DNA from: Oscheius dolichura
Lineage: Eukaryota; Nematoda; Chromadorea; Rhabditida; Rhabditidae
DNA length: 64,000 nt
Assembly: GCA_932521035.1 (NCBI GenBank)
Contig: OW051496.1
Coordinates: forward strand, 6,696,001-6,760,000
Direction of reading: 5' to 3'
Part shown: positions 45,902-57,319 of the stretch, piece by piece
Layout of the letters: every line of letters begins with the position of its first letter
How positions within the stretch are numbered: position 1 is the stretch's first letter
Made by a program: the position numbers and the translations under genes
The notes under the pieces: generated by a model
What the model was told of the DNA's origin: nothing
Databases searched by the model: none
What the model saw: the letters and a program-made list of their open reading frames with translations, nothing else

Positions 45902-46943
45902 CTAGTGAAAAACCGAGGCACCTGAGCTTGAAGAACCTCGCATCGATGAGGCAGGCGTGTTGAGGTAGCGGCAGTCCTGGAGACGGGCGTCCAACTCGAG
46001 CAGCAGACGCTCCATCTCTGTCCGAGGCAGTGTCCCACCCTGAATTGGCCACATCTCTCTTTGTTACAGAAGGGCGGTTACCCTTGGCGGGACGTGGAGA
46101 TTCCTCATGTACATGTGTGGCACCACCAGACCGCGAGGTGTGCCCCGCATCGTCTAAACACTTCTATTATCCGATATTTACAGTAATTACCCGGCTATTC
46201 TGTGTCCCAACAAATGTCCACCGTCTGCTCGGATCGAAATCAATGGGAAAACGGTTAGGGGAAGCAGTGGGAGCCGAGCGAGCCGAGGGAAGAGTCGACG
46301 TGGAGTAGGTCGACCTGCTCGATCTGAATCTCTCCAAAGGAAGGAAAAAGAAGTAGGCAGAGTTGCTATTTGGGTGAGTGGAAAGCGATCGCTCTCTATT
46401 TCAATTGACTTACAACTTGGAGAATTCGCTGGGCGCGCTGTGGGCCCGTTCCGAGTCGCTGGAGTGGTCGGATATGGTAATTCTCGTCGAGGAAGAGGTG
46501 CATCTCGAATTCTCCGCCTTAAAAACAATCTTCTCTTTGAGTAACAAAAGAGAGGAACCTGGGCTACTACCGGCTGTGAGTGGCACCGCGACGGGCCACA
46601 TATCCCCGTATCCGGCAGCAATAGATTGTTCCCGAGGTCTGACGTATAGCTGTCGATGTCGCTCGTCTCTGTCCAGGCTTCCTCGTAAATTGGAAGGAAC
46701 ACGGGGAAATCTGTCTGAGTGCCGCGGTCCTTCCTGCGCAGTCGCTGTTGAAGTTCCTCTATCAGGTGGCGTCGCTCTCGTCTCCTCGCGAACGGTATCA
46801 CCTGGAAATATCGCCTGTTTTCTTCCCTTCTACTTCTAATAATCTCAAGAAGCTTTCAGACTCCCGCCCCGTTTTCAACGCGCTCTGACTGGTTGCAGAC
46901 AGTAATGCACCCAGTCTCCAGTTGAACAATGCCAGTTGCCCAT
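45902..46943 (-). CDS. Unrecognised Ser/Arg-rich, largely disordered protein
   Basis: Six minus-strand exons keep frame: 46943-46911, 46801-46571, 46517-46414, then exons starting near 46334, 46157 and 46037, ending TAG at 45902. About 237 residues. After a short start (MGNWHCSTGDW, least certain) comes a basic coiled stretch (RRRERRHLIEELQQRLRRK), an acidic Thr/Ser segment (EEAWTETSDIDSYTSD), Ser/Thr-rich linkers (SDHSSDSERAHSAPSE) and a C-terminal helix (RTEMERLLLELDARLQ). No enzyme motif, signal peptide or membrane segment is present. I do not recognise the family. A scaffold or cytoskeletal linker is only a guess. Two acceptors (after AAAAACAATC-type tract and GGAGAG) are weak, so details may shift. 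Confidence 0.55.
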
Positions 46944-46956
46944 TGGCATTATGTAG

Positions 46957-47361
46957 CAGAAGACGCGTTTATCGTCCCACGACGCCTGCCGTTGCCACAT
47001 TCTGCGGATTCCCGTCGACGTGGAGGAGATCCTGGAATCAGTCCCGTCAAAGGACAGCCTCAGCCGGGGAGACGTCGTGCTGTTGTGGGTCCGGGACTAC
47101 AATAAGTGGCGCGTCGGGGTCATCGTCAACGTCGACGCCTTCGTGAGATACCGGCTGGTCAGCAGGGACGACGCCCAGCACAAGTATCACATGTACGAGC
47201 TGATCCCCTCCTGCAGCTACATGAGGAAAAGGCTGCGTCTCTTCACCAGCGTGCCTCACGGGACGAACCGTCTGCAGTGTAAGCAAGTGGCCGCCCACGT
47301 CTACAAGGTGAAGAAGACGGACAGACGGGCTCCCGCCAAGAGCGAGGACTCCCTCGAGTGA
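46957..47361 (+). CDS. Possible small Tudor/SH3-like protein, start unresolved
   Basis: An open frame after an acceptor-like GTAG/GCAG near 46957 runs about 135 codons to TGA at 47359-47361. Its centre (SRGDVVLLWVRDYNKWRVGV, then IVNVDAFVRYRLVSRDD) has the strand-turn pattern of Tudor, Agenet or PWWP-like barrels. It ends in a basic tail (VYKVKKTDRRAPAKSED). There is no in-frame ATG before residue 79, so a 5' exon is missing from my model. A frame shifted by one base offers an ATG at 46929. The region directly upstream is taken by the minus-strand gene starting at 46943. It could be a small gene, a 3' exon of something else, or a pseudogene. Confidence 0.45.
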   Translation, partial: QKTRLSSHDACRCHILRIPVDVEEILESVPSKDSLSRGDVVLLWVRDYNKWRVGVIVNVDAFVRYRLVSRDDAQHKYHMYELIPSCSYMRKRLRLFTSVPHGTNRLQCKQVAAHVYKVKKTDRRAPAKSEDSLE

Positions 47362-49358
47362 TATTGGCTATTGTTGTTTTCCTTTTGAGATAAAATTGTT
47401 TTACTCTCTTCTGATTCTTTCGAATAGAGTCGGCCACCCACCTTGGCAATGTTCTGCCCGGCCCGTCCCGCCACGTCTCGTGCTGCCAATCCTCGTAGTC
47501 GTCCCTTCCTCTTCTTCCAAATCCTCCACATCTCCATCATCCCTGAATAGTTTCTTTCTCTCCCGATCTTTCATAAGACAAACCTATGTGGCCCCTCTTC
47601 AAGCCCTGGTTGCCTTCTGGATCAGAGCTGTACTCCTCCATGAGCATCAGGACCAGTTCTTCGAATAGTTTCTCCAGTTTCAGCTGGATGACATTGATAC
47701 ACATGGAGACGAGGGAGAGGCCGATCATGATAAGCCCAAATATGATGAACATGTCCTCGCTATTGGTGGGAGTCACGTCGCCTGAAGATTGTACAGACGG
47801 GTGCCTATTCGCTTACCGTATCCAATTGTGGTCAGAGAGCAGAAGAAGAAATAAAAACTCTTAAAATAGTCCCAGTCCTTCTCGAACCGGAGGAAGATGG
47901 CCGCGCAGAGAAACATCCACCCAAAAGCCACTCCTAAAAGATTATGTTTCTTTTGATATCAGAAGATAGCCGGTTACCAATGGCCAGAAGAAGGGGCATT
48001 TCAGATATTCTGTCCTCGGCGGGAGCCTTTACTCGGCTGCCGCTGGAGACAAAGCAAAGGTATTCTGCTCCACGAAGAATCCCATCCCAGACGTGTTCCA
48101 GGGCCATCAGAAAAAACCGACCCAGTTTGTGGAGGATCATCAGGACGAGGGGAATGCCTATCACGGCATACACCTAGGATTTCATACTGGCAGCTGCGGA
48201 ACAAGGCTAACCATGGCGGCTAATTTGCCCAGGTTGGTCTTGGCCGTGATGTTACCGTAGCCGATGGTGGTGTAAGTGGTTACTGTAACCATTAGAAGTA
48301 AGATAGAGGCCAACCTACCGGCCAGGAACATAGCATTCCAGAAGGTCCAAACGGGAGTCAACGCGTTGTTCAACCCGACGGCCAGGTTGTAGTCTCGTAT
48401 GCTGTCATTCAGCCGCTTCCTGTACTCTTCCTCCTTCCACTCTTGGAATGATCCTGGAACAAAGCAGACGGGTATCCATAGCTACCACAAAAAGCACCTT
48501 CCATTCCCAGTTCCCAACAGCGGAAGGCTAACTGGTCGGTGAAGTTGCGAAGCATTCGAATCTTGCCCAGACTGCCGCTGCTCCAGACGGCATCCGGTTG
48601 GAGCGGGCGGAGGGCAGACGCCTTGTGGCTCTCGTGTTCCGTGAGGTAGAAGACAGACACCGTATACCAGTAGACTGTCTGAAAGGGGAGAGGATTAGTC
48701 CTTCTCTGACCCATACCTTATACAGCATGTTGAGGGCATATTTTCGATATCCCCGGTGGTGTAGTGCCCGTTCGTAAGAATTATTCCTAAACACATGGCC
48801 CTGTTGCTATAATTACATTACTCCCATACGCGAAGACTAAATTCTGGTGTCGTAGGCGGGTGTCGATGTCTAGTAAATGGCTCAACAGCTCCTCCTTCAG
48901 CGACTGGATGAAATGAGCCTGAATTCATTAGGTGATAGAGTGACTGGGAGGAGGAGACCTTGTCGACTAGGACGACCTTCTCGTGTTGGCTCTCGATTGA
49001 CCAAAAGATCAGGCCGCCAAGAAGGGAATAGGCGAAGAGGAGGACTATAGGAAAGAGGTAGTGCGATTTCTCGTAGACAAACTAAAGGGAGGGGAGGATA
49101 CTAGGGGAAGAGGGATGTACCTGGAGGTAGCCGAGGAGGAGACTCCACCGACTTCGGCGGCCCTCGACCAACGCCTTGCTCCAGACGCTCTCATGTAGAA
49201 GAAGATGCTGAATTGGCTGAATTCAAAAACACGAAAGAGAGAGAAACCGAAACAACCAATTCCAAATGTACCTGTAGGACGCCGTCCACGTCGTGGGCCT
49301 CGACGACCGTCCTCCGTCTGCCACCGTAGGGCAGGCCGCTGATGCCGGCCGCATTCAT
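47301..49358 (-). CDS. Two-pore-domain K+ channel (TWK type), canonical filters
   Basis: Minus-strand gene with about a dozen exons from ATG 49358 (MNAAGISGLPYGGRRR). TM1 is HYLFPIVLLFAYSLLGGLIF. A large extracellular cap (about 150 residues, with the odd positions RNNSYE and LRNFTD as N-glycosylation sites) leads to pore 1, TTYTTIGYGNITA. TM2 includes VYAVIGIPLVLMIL and TM3 is GVAFGWMFLCAAIFLRF. Pore 2 is FFFCSLTTIGYG-D with the intron splitting it, and TM4 is FIIFGLIMIGLSLVSMCINV. Both filters are TIGYG, so a K+-selective leak channel is expected. The tail is basic (MMEMWRIWKKRKGRLRG) then polar. Read without further introns it ends at 47301, which would overlap the convergent gene's last 60 coding bases. 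Another splice would end it at 47243. The C-terminal end is therefore uncertain. Confidence 0.87.
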
Positions 49359-49978
49359 TCGCGACAGTTAGTCCCGCGGCTGGCAAAAAGGAGAGTCCTG
49401 GAGGGCGCAGCCTGTGCTCACCAGATTCAATTATATCCTCTTTCCGCTCCAGATTAATTTGGAAGAGGGTGTGGATGTTTGGAAGAGACAAAAAACGGGT
49501 CAGGGATGGCCGGGGGAGTACCTGGGGATCTCCCATCACTTATTGGACCTGTAGGCCATGAACGCGGGTCAGAGACCATAACAATGCCCACTGAATCAGA
49601 TCATTTTGGTCTCTTATCAGTCCTCGGCTGGCAATCCTTCCCCTTCGGGGCTACCTGTACAACCTTCGCCCTCCAATCAACGAGATTTCAAGTCCGGGGG
49701 ATCAAGTTTTTGACCGCCACAGCTTCACTCGACCGTCATTCTGGTCACATGTTGCTCTTCTGTCCCATTTTTCCTTTGGGGTCTGTTGTGTTTTACTTGG
49801 TCTCCAGTCGTCCGCCCCAATACCATTTTAGTCCTCATCCTCCTCTTAGCCGATTAGCCCCGCGAAGGAGCCCACCTCATCCGTTGCCCATCAACGTAAG
49901 CTACATCGCAGGGCATATCTCTGCCGTGTTGTTAAGCAGCCGTGAAAACGTCTTCATCTAACAGACATCCCTCTAGAA

Positions 49979-50935
49979 ATGTCCTTCTTCAAAAACCGGA
50001 GACCCTTGGAAATAACTGTCACGGCTGTCTGCCTGTGTACTATCTTCTACTGCCTCTTCCACCTCAATACCAGCTCATTGTGGAGGACGAGAGGTGAGCA
50101 ACCCACCTCCTTCATTGTGGCAGCCTATCAAGCCCAGGTACTTTTTGATTGGAGGCCGAGTATATGGGTCAGGTTGCAAGCAGACGTAACTACTTGGAAA
50201 AGATAAAAAAGGCCGACAATAAAATGGGTTATGGATATCTGTTTAACAACCTGGCTCCGGAGGTCTATTGTCCGGAGAAGATCAAGGTGGGGACGACGGA
50301 CGACGGTGGGAAATGGATGTGTGCCCCGGAACGGTTTGTCCCTTACTGGCATTCTCTACCCTCCGTCTAGACTTCCCGCGAACTGTGTGATCCTCGCTTT
50401 GGGCATCAACGGAGCGATCACCTTCGAGGAGGATCTCCAGCGGATGGCCGAGCAGCGGTGTCGAATTATCTCCGTCGACATGAATCAGCAGACCGAAAAC
50501 GTGGCCAAAGCTCTTGCGAGGATTGGCGGCTCTGTTGTTAAAGCAAAAATAGCCGGCCAGGATAATCCACGCAAAAATCTACGAACCTTGGCGAGTATCC
50601 TCCGAGAGCAGAAGGCAGAAGATGTGGAAATATTGAAAATTGACATCGAAGGAGCTGAATTCGCAGTGATGAAACCTTTTCTGGAGGAGTACACCCCGGC
50701 ACAGGTGTCTCTTGTTCTATGCTCCTCTTCAAATTGAGGCAATATCCAGATCATGATCGAGATCCACGGCACCCCGCTGCAGAATCTACAACTGTTGCAG
50801 ATGTTCTCCTCGAAGGGATACCTCCTCTTCAACTACGAGATCAACGGACGGGCGCGTACTCTCTGCGAATACGCCTTCATCCACCAGAGCCGGCTGGAGA
50901 CATACGGCGCCACTCTTTTGGCCAAATATTTATAA
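49979..50935 (+). CDS. METTL24-like (FkbM/Methyltransf_22-type) membrane-anchored methyltransferase
   Basis: Four exons (49979-50116, 50155-50333, 50371-50704, 50750-50935) give 278 residues. Residues 12-30 (EITVTAVCLCTIFYCLFHL) form an N-terminal signal anchor, so the catalytic part should face the Golgi or ER lumen. Class I methyltransferase pieces are visible: CVILALGINGAITFEEDL (motif I position), RIISVDMNQQ (acidic end of strand 2), EDVEILKIDIEGAEFAVM (the KxDIEGAE motif typical of FkbM and METTL24 proteins) and IMIEIHGTPLQ. The substrate is unknown. The first intron (38 bp, GTGGCA donor, TTGGAG acceptor) is inferred from frame only. AATAAA is near 50960. Confidence 0.8.
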
Positions 50936-51150
50936 TACCCTCTTTTATGATCCCATTTTAATAAAAGTAATAAATTAGATGTAATAAAGAGTTCCTTCTT
51001 TTGTAATATTTCTAGGTTATTCGAGGAAAGCAACCAGTCGCCCCCGAGGAGGAGGCCAGTCGCCCTGGAGCACGAGGAAGCCAAGCCGCGATATGACAGC
51101 CCCCTATCAGCCGCGATAAGATTACCTCTTTCACTTCGATTGTCACCGAG

Positions 51151-54114
51151 ATGGATTTCCTCAGGAGTATTTTACTGAAAAAGAAGAAGCTGGATACCGT
51201 AAGTTTGTAAGTTTCCTCGAAAGCAATTGGAGGAAGCGAGCTGTCATCCTCCTCCCTCGTTCCGCTTTCTTTTGCTCTTTATTCGAAATTCTCTCATTTT
51301 TATAGAAAAAAAAAGCTAGGCTTCAATTTTATTCACCGATGTGTCACTGTTTCTCACCTGTCTGGTCCTGAAACGATTGCTAATAAGAGAGCGGAAACAA
51401 CTAGGCGCGGAACCCGTGATGTTTGAGATATCTTATCACAGCTGTCCACCATCCTTCTTTCTTCTTACTTTTACTTTTTTGACCTTTGTTTAGCTCTTTT
51501 CCCACCTCTTTTATCTAAGAAAACGGCCGGGATTGGCATTCGTCAGGGTGAAAACAAGGTCGTAGGGAGAACGTATACCCAGATTTCCCGGGAGGATGCG
51601 TGTTTTGTTGTCCTCCCTGTCGTTTTCCTTTTATTTTATGTTATTTTCTCATCAAAAGAATATTTTCCAGGTTGCATGGATGGATTACGAGCGACTCGAG
51701 TGTCCCTCCGCCGACTCTTTGTCGCTAAACAATAATATTGCCAGCTGCTCCAGGTAGGCTCTGTCCTCCCCCCAGGGTCAGACTTTCCAGGACCAATTCG
51801 TGTTTTTCCGATGATCTCTACATGTCAGTATGCGAGAGTCCCGTGCCCGACGAGGACCCCGACCCCAATTGTGACTACCTCTCCATGAGCAGTAAACACT
51901 AGTCAGTCCCCCTGTCCTCCCTGTCCACTGCCCCCGTTCTCTTCAGTTCCAGTACCGACCATGACTCTTCCTTCCACTCCACGGCCGATAGCTTTAGCCC
52001 TCCGTTTGACGACGAGCTTTCACTTGAAGAAGGTGCCCAACTAGCCAAGGGAATTGCCCAAGACGTCAGTTTTCTCCCTTTTAAACTAGAAGAAAGGCCC
52101 CTTTCAGCCAGTGTTACAGTCTTTCTCCCATCTGTGTAAGCCGTTCTCTCCCCCCGAAATGATTAACGGACTACCCAAGTGGAACGCCTTCCAAGACGAG
52201 ATCAAAGGGCTCAGACGCAGGGACCTGGCCGAGTCAAAATGTCTCGAAGAGGTAGAGCCACTCATCTATTCTTTCTCTAATCTAAGGCTCCAGTCCAATA
52301 TGGGCATCTACGGCACTGCGTTGGCCCTCAAGGTCATCGAGGAGATTCGCTGGTACAACCACGTCTCCGAGGACCCGGAACTCTCTCGTCTCATCAATAA
52401 AGTAATCCTCTACCTATATTTTTTATTCATCCCTTTCAGTTGGATCCGGCCTTTCCCCTAGCCATGTTGCAGCCATCTAGCAGTGGAGACTGTTTTGACT
52501 CGTCCACCCCGTCGTCCTCCCGGAAATCTTCTGTTTGTATCGAACTTCCCGAGAGGTGCCTAACTTCACCAGCTATATTTCAATCTAGTGTTTAGTGTAA
52601 AATCAAAAGAGAAAAAGATACGGAGTCACTATGACGGAATTGACGAGTTCACCCTAAGGAGGAAGCTGGATCCGGCGTGGAACACGGTGGCCAGTGCGGC
52701 CATATCCAAGTTCGTCCTGTTTTGTTTCCATTTCCTCGTTTTTTGTTATAAATTCTGTTCGAAACTCTGGGAGTAATCCAGTGGATTATGATAATTTCTG
52801 GCGGGGAAACGGGGAGAGGTTCCAGCAGAGTACACTGGAAAGGGGCCACTATGACTAATTCGTTTCAGAGCCTTTGCCAAGTCGCCGATCCGTGATCCTC
52901 GGGTGGCCGCCTGGGCCCAGGACCTCGTGAATAACTTCGAGCAGGCCATGAGCATCCCGCTGTCGACGAACAGCTCGGAGATGATGGTCGACGGGAGCAT
53001 CGTCCACCTCCGAGGGACATCCGACTGGGCCCCGCCGCGGGACGCCTGGATCTTCACCCCGATCAAAGTCAAAGAGTAGGCCATCTCCTCCTATTTATGT
53101 CTGTTCAGTATCAAGGCTCTCCTCGTTTCCCAGAATAACAAATGCGCCGGTTGTGGGTTAAAAATAGAGAATGAATATGTGAAAAGAGTACGGTAAGCTG
53201 GTGTGGGGGCCTGGAGGACGAGAGCTGTTCAGCCTGTGTGAATATTATGGGAAGGTCTTCTGCCACGGCTGCCACGATGGGTCCAAGTTCATCATTCCAG
53301 CCAAGATTCTCAAATTCTGGAACTTTTCGTGAGTTTTTATCGTTTCGTCTCACCTGTCCTTTTCAGAGAAGCTCCCGTCTCGGACAGGGCTCTCCGTTTT
53401 CTGACAGAAGCCAAGGACCAGGCGGCCATTCACCTCTCCACCGTAGAGCCAGCCCTGGTAAGAGTCTCGCCTCTATTTTTATTGAATTCCTCCCAGATTA
53501 ATAAGATCTCCGCCCTGAAGAAGACGATAACCCTGAGGGAGAAGATCAACCACATGTGGGAGTTCATCAAGCTGTGTAAGATCGCCGACGAGACCGTGAC
53601 CCACCACGGAAAGTTAGTCCTTTTTCTCTTCCCTTATAAGGTGGTGAATAGTTTGACGACGTTGTTCACCTCCCTGGAGAAGCACCTGCTCTCTTCACCG
53701 GATCTCTTCTCCCTCAACGACCTCGTCGCCGTCCACAACAAGGACATGCAGAACCACTTGGAGCCGATCGTCTACTTTGCCAAGTGTCACATCGAAAGCT
53801 GCGAGGTGGGATGGCCCATAAACAAAAAAGGGAACAATGTGTACAGAACTGCCGAAACAGGGCCTTCGACTGCTGGATCTGCCGCGACGCCACGGACCTG
53901 CTCTTCCCTTTCCAAATGGACAAGGTCCACCGCTGCGAGCAGTGCGGCTCCCTGGCCCATAAGATGTCAGTCCTCTTCCTTTTTTTATATTCTTTGTATT
54001 TATTTCAGTTGTGTGACGAAGAGGCTAAAGCTCAAGGGGAAGTTGGACTGCACCAAGTGTGAGCGTTGTGAGAAGCAGCGCCAGGAGAGACAGCGTCTCG
54101 GCCCTCGCCCCTAG
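51151..54114 (+). CDS. Rubicon-homology (RUBCN/PLEKHM1/DEF8 family) protein
   Basis: Regulator expected to act with Rab7 and the PI3K complex in autophagy and endosome maturation. About fourteen exons from ATG 51151 (MDFLRSILLKKKKLD) to TAG 54112-54114, about 600 residues. The N-terminal half is Ser/Asp-rich and disordered; I do not see a RUN domain. The C-terminal 250 residues carry the Rubicon homology domain. It begins with the zinc-binding start CAGCGLKIE, then CEYYGKVFCHGCHDG, IIPAKILKFWNF, FSLNDLVAVH, HIESCENCRNRAFDCWICRD, ATDLLFPFQMDKVHRCEQCG, and the closing CVTKRLKLKGKLDCTKCERC. All expected Cys/His pairs seem present. The short acceptor-poor intron inside exon 6 (52251-52292) and the doubled CTAG/TTTAG acceptor near 52588 were resolved by frame. 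Confidence 0.88.
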
Positions 54115-54365
54115 GCATCCTCCCCCCTCGTCCCCGTGTTTGTACATGTCTGTCCCCTAATTTATTCCGTTCCTCCTATATCTACTCCCCCTCTCGGGTC
54201 TCTCTCGGTGCCTTCTTCCGGTCCATCCTGTGATAGTCCGACTAGACTTTACTCACAACATAAAACATATCCCGTCTCTTGTCGTTTCCTCCTCTTCGCG
54301 GGATACGTGCCCCTCATTATCTACCGATCTTCCTTATCTTTTAACATAATTTTAAAGGACTGGGG

Positions 54366-55939
54366 ATGCAAGCCTTGATCCAGTCGGGAGTGGAGATTAA
54401 CAGTCCTCTGGATGTCTTGTCCCAGACTGGTGAGTTCTCCTCCTCTCGTCTCCATGGCCACTTCCAGAGCAGTGTGTTGTGTGCGGGGATAGTGCCGACG
54501 GGTTCCACTACGGAGTCCGTTCCTGCCGGGGATGCAATGCTTTCTTCCGGCGGGCAGTGACCTACGATATGCAGTTCACCTGCCGCCGGGGAGGAAAATG
54601 CCCAGTCGATAAAAGTGCGACCAAAGGGGGGATCCAATGAAACACAATTCAGATGCCCGGTGTGCGTGTCGCTGTTGTCGCTTGGCCAAGTGCATCGCCG
54701 TGGGGATGGACAGGAAGGCGGTCCAGCCCAAGCGAGAGACCAACGGGCCCTACGAGCCCAACCCGAACGTCGTCATCAAGTCGGAGCCCAGTCCGGAGGG
54801 GAGCGGCTCGAAGCCCCTCCAGAGGTCGAGTTCCATAGATGTGAGTGCCCTCTCCTCCCTCCATTATCCTAAATATCCATAGGACTTGTTCATCCCAACA
54901 GTGCCGCCTTCCCCTCCGCCGGACAGTGGACTAATTGTCAAGCAATGCTATGATTACAAAGATCAGAAGAGACGAAGACGAGCGATGCTCTGTAACACCC
55001 TCCACGAGATCCTGGCCGACGATGTGGTGAGCAGATCGAACATCCTTTTTTTGAAAATTGCATTTTTAGGACACGGCTCTGCGGGGGAGAGCCTCGGCCG
55101 AGGATTACAGCAATCTTTTCCAAGTACAAATGGTTTTGATGTTCGAATGGGCCGAAAAGTTGCCAGAATTTAGGAAAATACATGATCCTCATGATAAGGT
55201 TCCCTTTTTATTAGTTTTTATTGTTTCCAAAATTTAGACGAAACTTCTCCGAGTGTTTGCCCTTCGTTATATTTTACTTGATAATGTCTTTCATACAATG
55301 GAGCTCGGGTATACCGATCGGCTTGTTTTAGCCAATAACACATACATGAAACCAGGCGATTGGCCAATATTTGAACTCGGAGAAAGTGCAGATGAGAGAA
55401 CCGTGAAATTTTTGTAAGTTCCATATTGGAAAGCAAGAAAAGAACGGATTCAGAATGTTTGGAGATGAACTCCAACGTCTTTTGACTGACATCGTCTTAC
55501 CTATCAAAAATATGGGTTTGACTGTAGGAGAGATGATGACACTGCGAATGATCATGTTCTGGAACCCAGGCCCTATTGGATTGACCCATCAGGGCATTCA
55601 AACTGCACAGGATGTAAGTATTGGTACAATTTCTGGCCGAATGAAAGAAATTGGCAGCTGAATAAAAGAAAGACGAATACTTTCAGGCTTCACAAGGCGC
55701 AGTGAAGGAGTTACAGCATTATTTTGAAGTTGAACGAATAGCAGACGTTGAAAATCGTATTGGAAATTTGTTACTTCTACTTCCAGCATTCACAGTGAGT
55801 CAAATACACAAAGTAACGAGAAAAAAGTACATTACAGAGGCATGTTCAATATCTTTACGACACTGTAAAATTGATCCCGTCATTTGGCCAGATGAAAGAA
55901 TGGGAAAATTTTATGAATGACCTACTTCGTGGCTTCTAG
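54366..55939 (+). CDS. Nuclear hormone receptor (nematode type)
   Basis: Nine exons give roughly 430 residues. The DNA-binding domain has two C4 zinc fingers: [20 protein letters not shown] with P-box [10 protein letters not shown], and CRRGGKC...[15 protein letters not shown] hinge rich in Pro/Ser/Lys follows. The ligand-binding domain has helix blocks [42 protein letters not shown] and [14 protein letters not shown], ending [12 protein letters not shown] then TAG at 55937. It is a DNA-binding transcription factor of the expanded nematode NHR set, and its ligand is unknown. Composition changes sharply inside this gene: the DBD and hinge use G/C-ending codons, while the LBD exons after about 55000 are AT-rich. 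Frames join cleanly across that point, so it reads as one gene. Confidence 0.9.
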
Positions 55940-56018
55940 TGCATATCCTTTACATTCCTCGGGCTGACAAAAGATACTTCACAGAATATTGCATTTTTTT
56001 AGATGTATATAAAGATTT

Positions 56019-56247
56019 TTAAAGGAACAGTCCGGTCGAGGGAAAATTTGTGCCCACGTGTGCCTAGCACCCGCCCAAACTGCATTTGAATTTCTTTGAA
56101 TTTTGAATTTTTTTACAATCAAAGAAATATAAAAATAACGCTAAATGGAAGAAAATGCAAAATGATCGAATAAAAAAGTACGCAGCGCGCTGGTGTGCCA
56201 CGCTACGTACTACAGTAGTTTTGCCCCCGGCCTGACTGTTCCTTTAA
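56019..56247. mobile_element. MITE with TTAA ends (piggyBac-like)
   Basis: The left end reads TTAAAGGAACAGTC and the right end GACTGTTCCTTTAA, exact reverse complements over 14 bases. Looser pairing continues inward (CCGGTCGAGGGAAAAT against the complement of AGTTTTGCCCCCGGCC). The element is about 229 bp with no coding frame. TTAA at both ends is the target-site hallmark of piggyBac-type transposons. The autonomous parent is not in the window. Confidence 0.7.
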
Positions 56248-57093
56248 TGCAAAGACAGCTTCAAAGTCTAGCGCAGACTATAGGCTGTAAAAATCAGCTG
56301 AACTTCACGTGGATAAAGAATTTCCTTCGAAACCCAGACGTTTCAGAACGGCCAGACATTGTGTGATCTTCCAAAACGCCCACACCCCTGCTCGGCTCGT
56401 GGTTCCTTTTTAGCTCTTTACAGTCTCGTGTTTCGTCGTTGAAGAATTAATATGAGAAGTTGGTAGTTGTTTCTCTAATTTCTCTCGGGTATCCGTAGTC
56501 TCCTAGTCTATCAGAATTAGTCACCTATAGGTGCCCCCTATAGGTCTAGGCCTAGAAAGAATTGAAGTAAACGAATCCAAATGTGACTCATTCTTTGGAA
56601 AAGAATCGACGAGAACAGCCGGAACAGCTCGTTCTCTGTGTCTGCCACATTTCACAATTTCCCAGACGAAAATGATTCTTATGCAATTCTTTGTGACATC
56701 ATCTGTATTTTTGTTTAATGAACTTGTTTTCTTGACAAATTACAATTACGGCTCTTCTTACCTTCTCTAATTCTTCGAAGTTCGAAGTAGAGAAGCTCCT
56801 ATCATCTCAAAATTTCAAATACGCGGTGGTGTCGATGCGCAGTTGGCTGCGTATCATTTGCAGCCCACCAGCCGAATTTTCGTTTCCCGCATTTTCGGCT
56901 CAGTTTTGCTTTTGGGATGGTTCTTTTTGTTCTGTTGTCTTTTCTCCCATATAACTTCATTTTTTGCCGAAGAAGAAGTACAAGTCATTTTATATTACTC
57001 AGTGTGGTAGATTACGTCGTCTTTCATCTTTTTACCTGCTCGACAAATTCAGGCTATTCACCAATCTAGCTTTATTTACGCATTTTAATCAAG

Positions 57094-57207
57094 TATAGTC
57101 GGTTTCCAACCGAAAAGCCGCGGCTAAAGGTTAATTCTGTATCCTCGCGCCACCAAACAGACCAAAAATGAAAAATTACGCGTCTTTTCGGTTGGAAACG
57201 GACTATA
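57094..57207. mobile_element. Short MITE with 24-bp terminal inverted repeats, next to the importin-5 start
   Basis: The left end TATAGTCGGTTTCCAACCGA and the right end TCGGTTGGAAACGGACTATA are complementary over about 24 bp with one mismatch (G versus C near the end). The element is about 114 bp, non-coding, and flanked by TA-rich sequence consistent with a TA target site (Tc1/mariner-like). It lies about 113 bp upstream of the importin-5 ATG. Confidence 0.65.
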
Positions 57208-57319
57208 TATAAGCTAGAAGGCGAAACCATAGTTGACTCTCAGTTTTCTGCCTGTCTTTAAACTTTATTTCGAAGTTGTTTCAGTTTCTATACATTTTTT
57301 TCAGAAAAAGATAGCGGAT

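Larger units (their letters stand above)
55940..57319. other. AT-rich intergenic with two inverted-repeat elements
   Basis: This holds two TIR elements (56019-56247 and 57094-57207) and otherwise no supported gene. The 79-codon frame at 56531 is unsupported. Confidence 0.5.
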
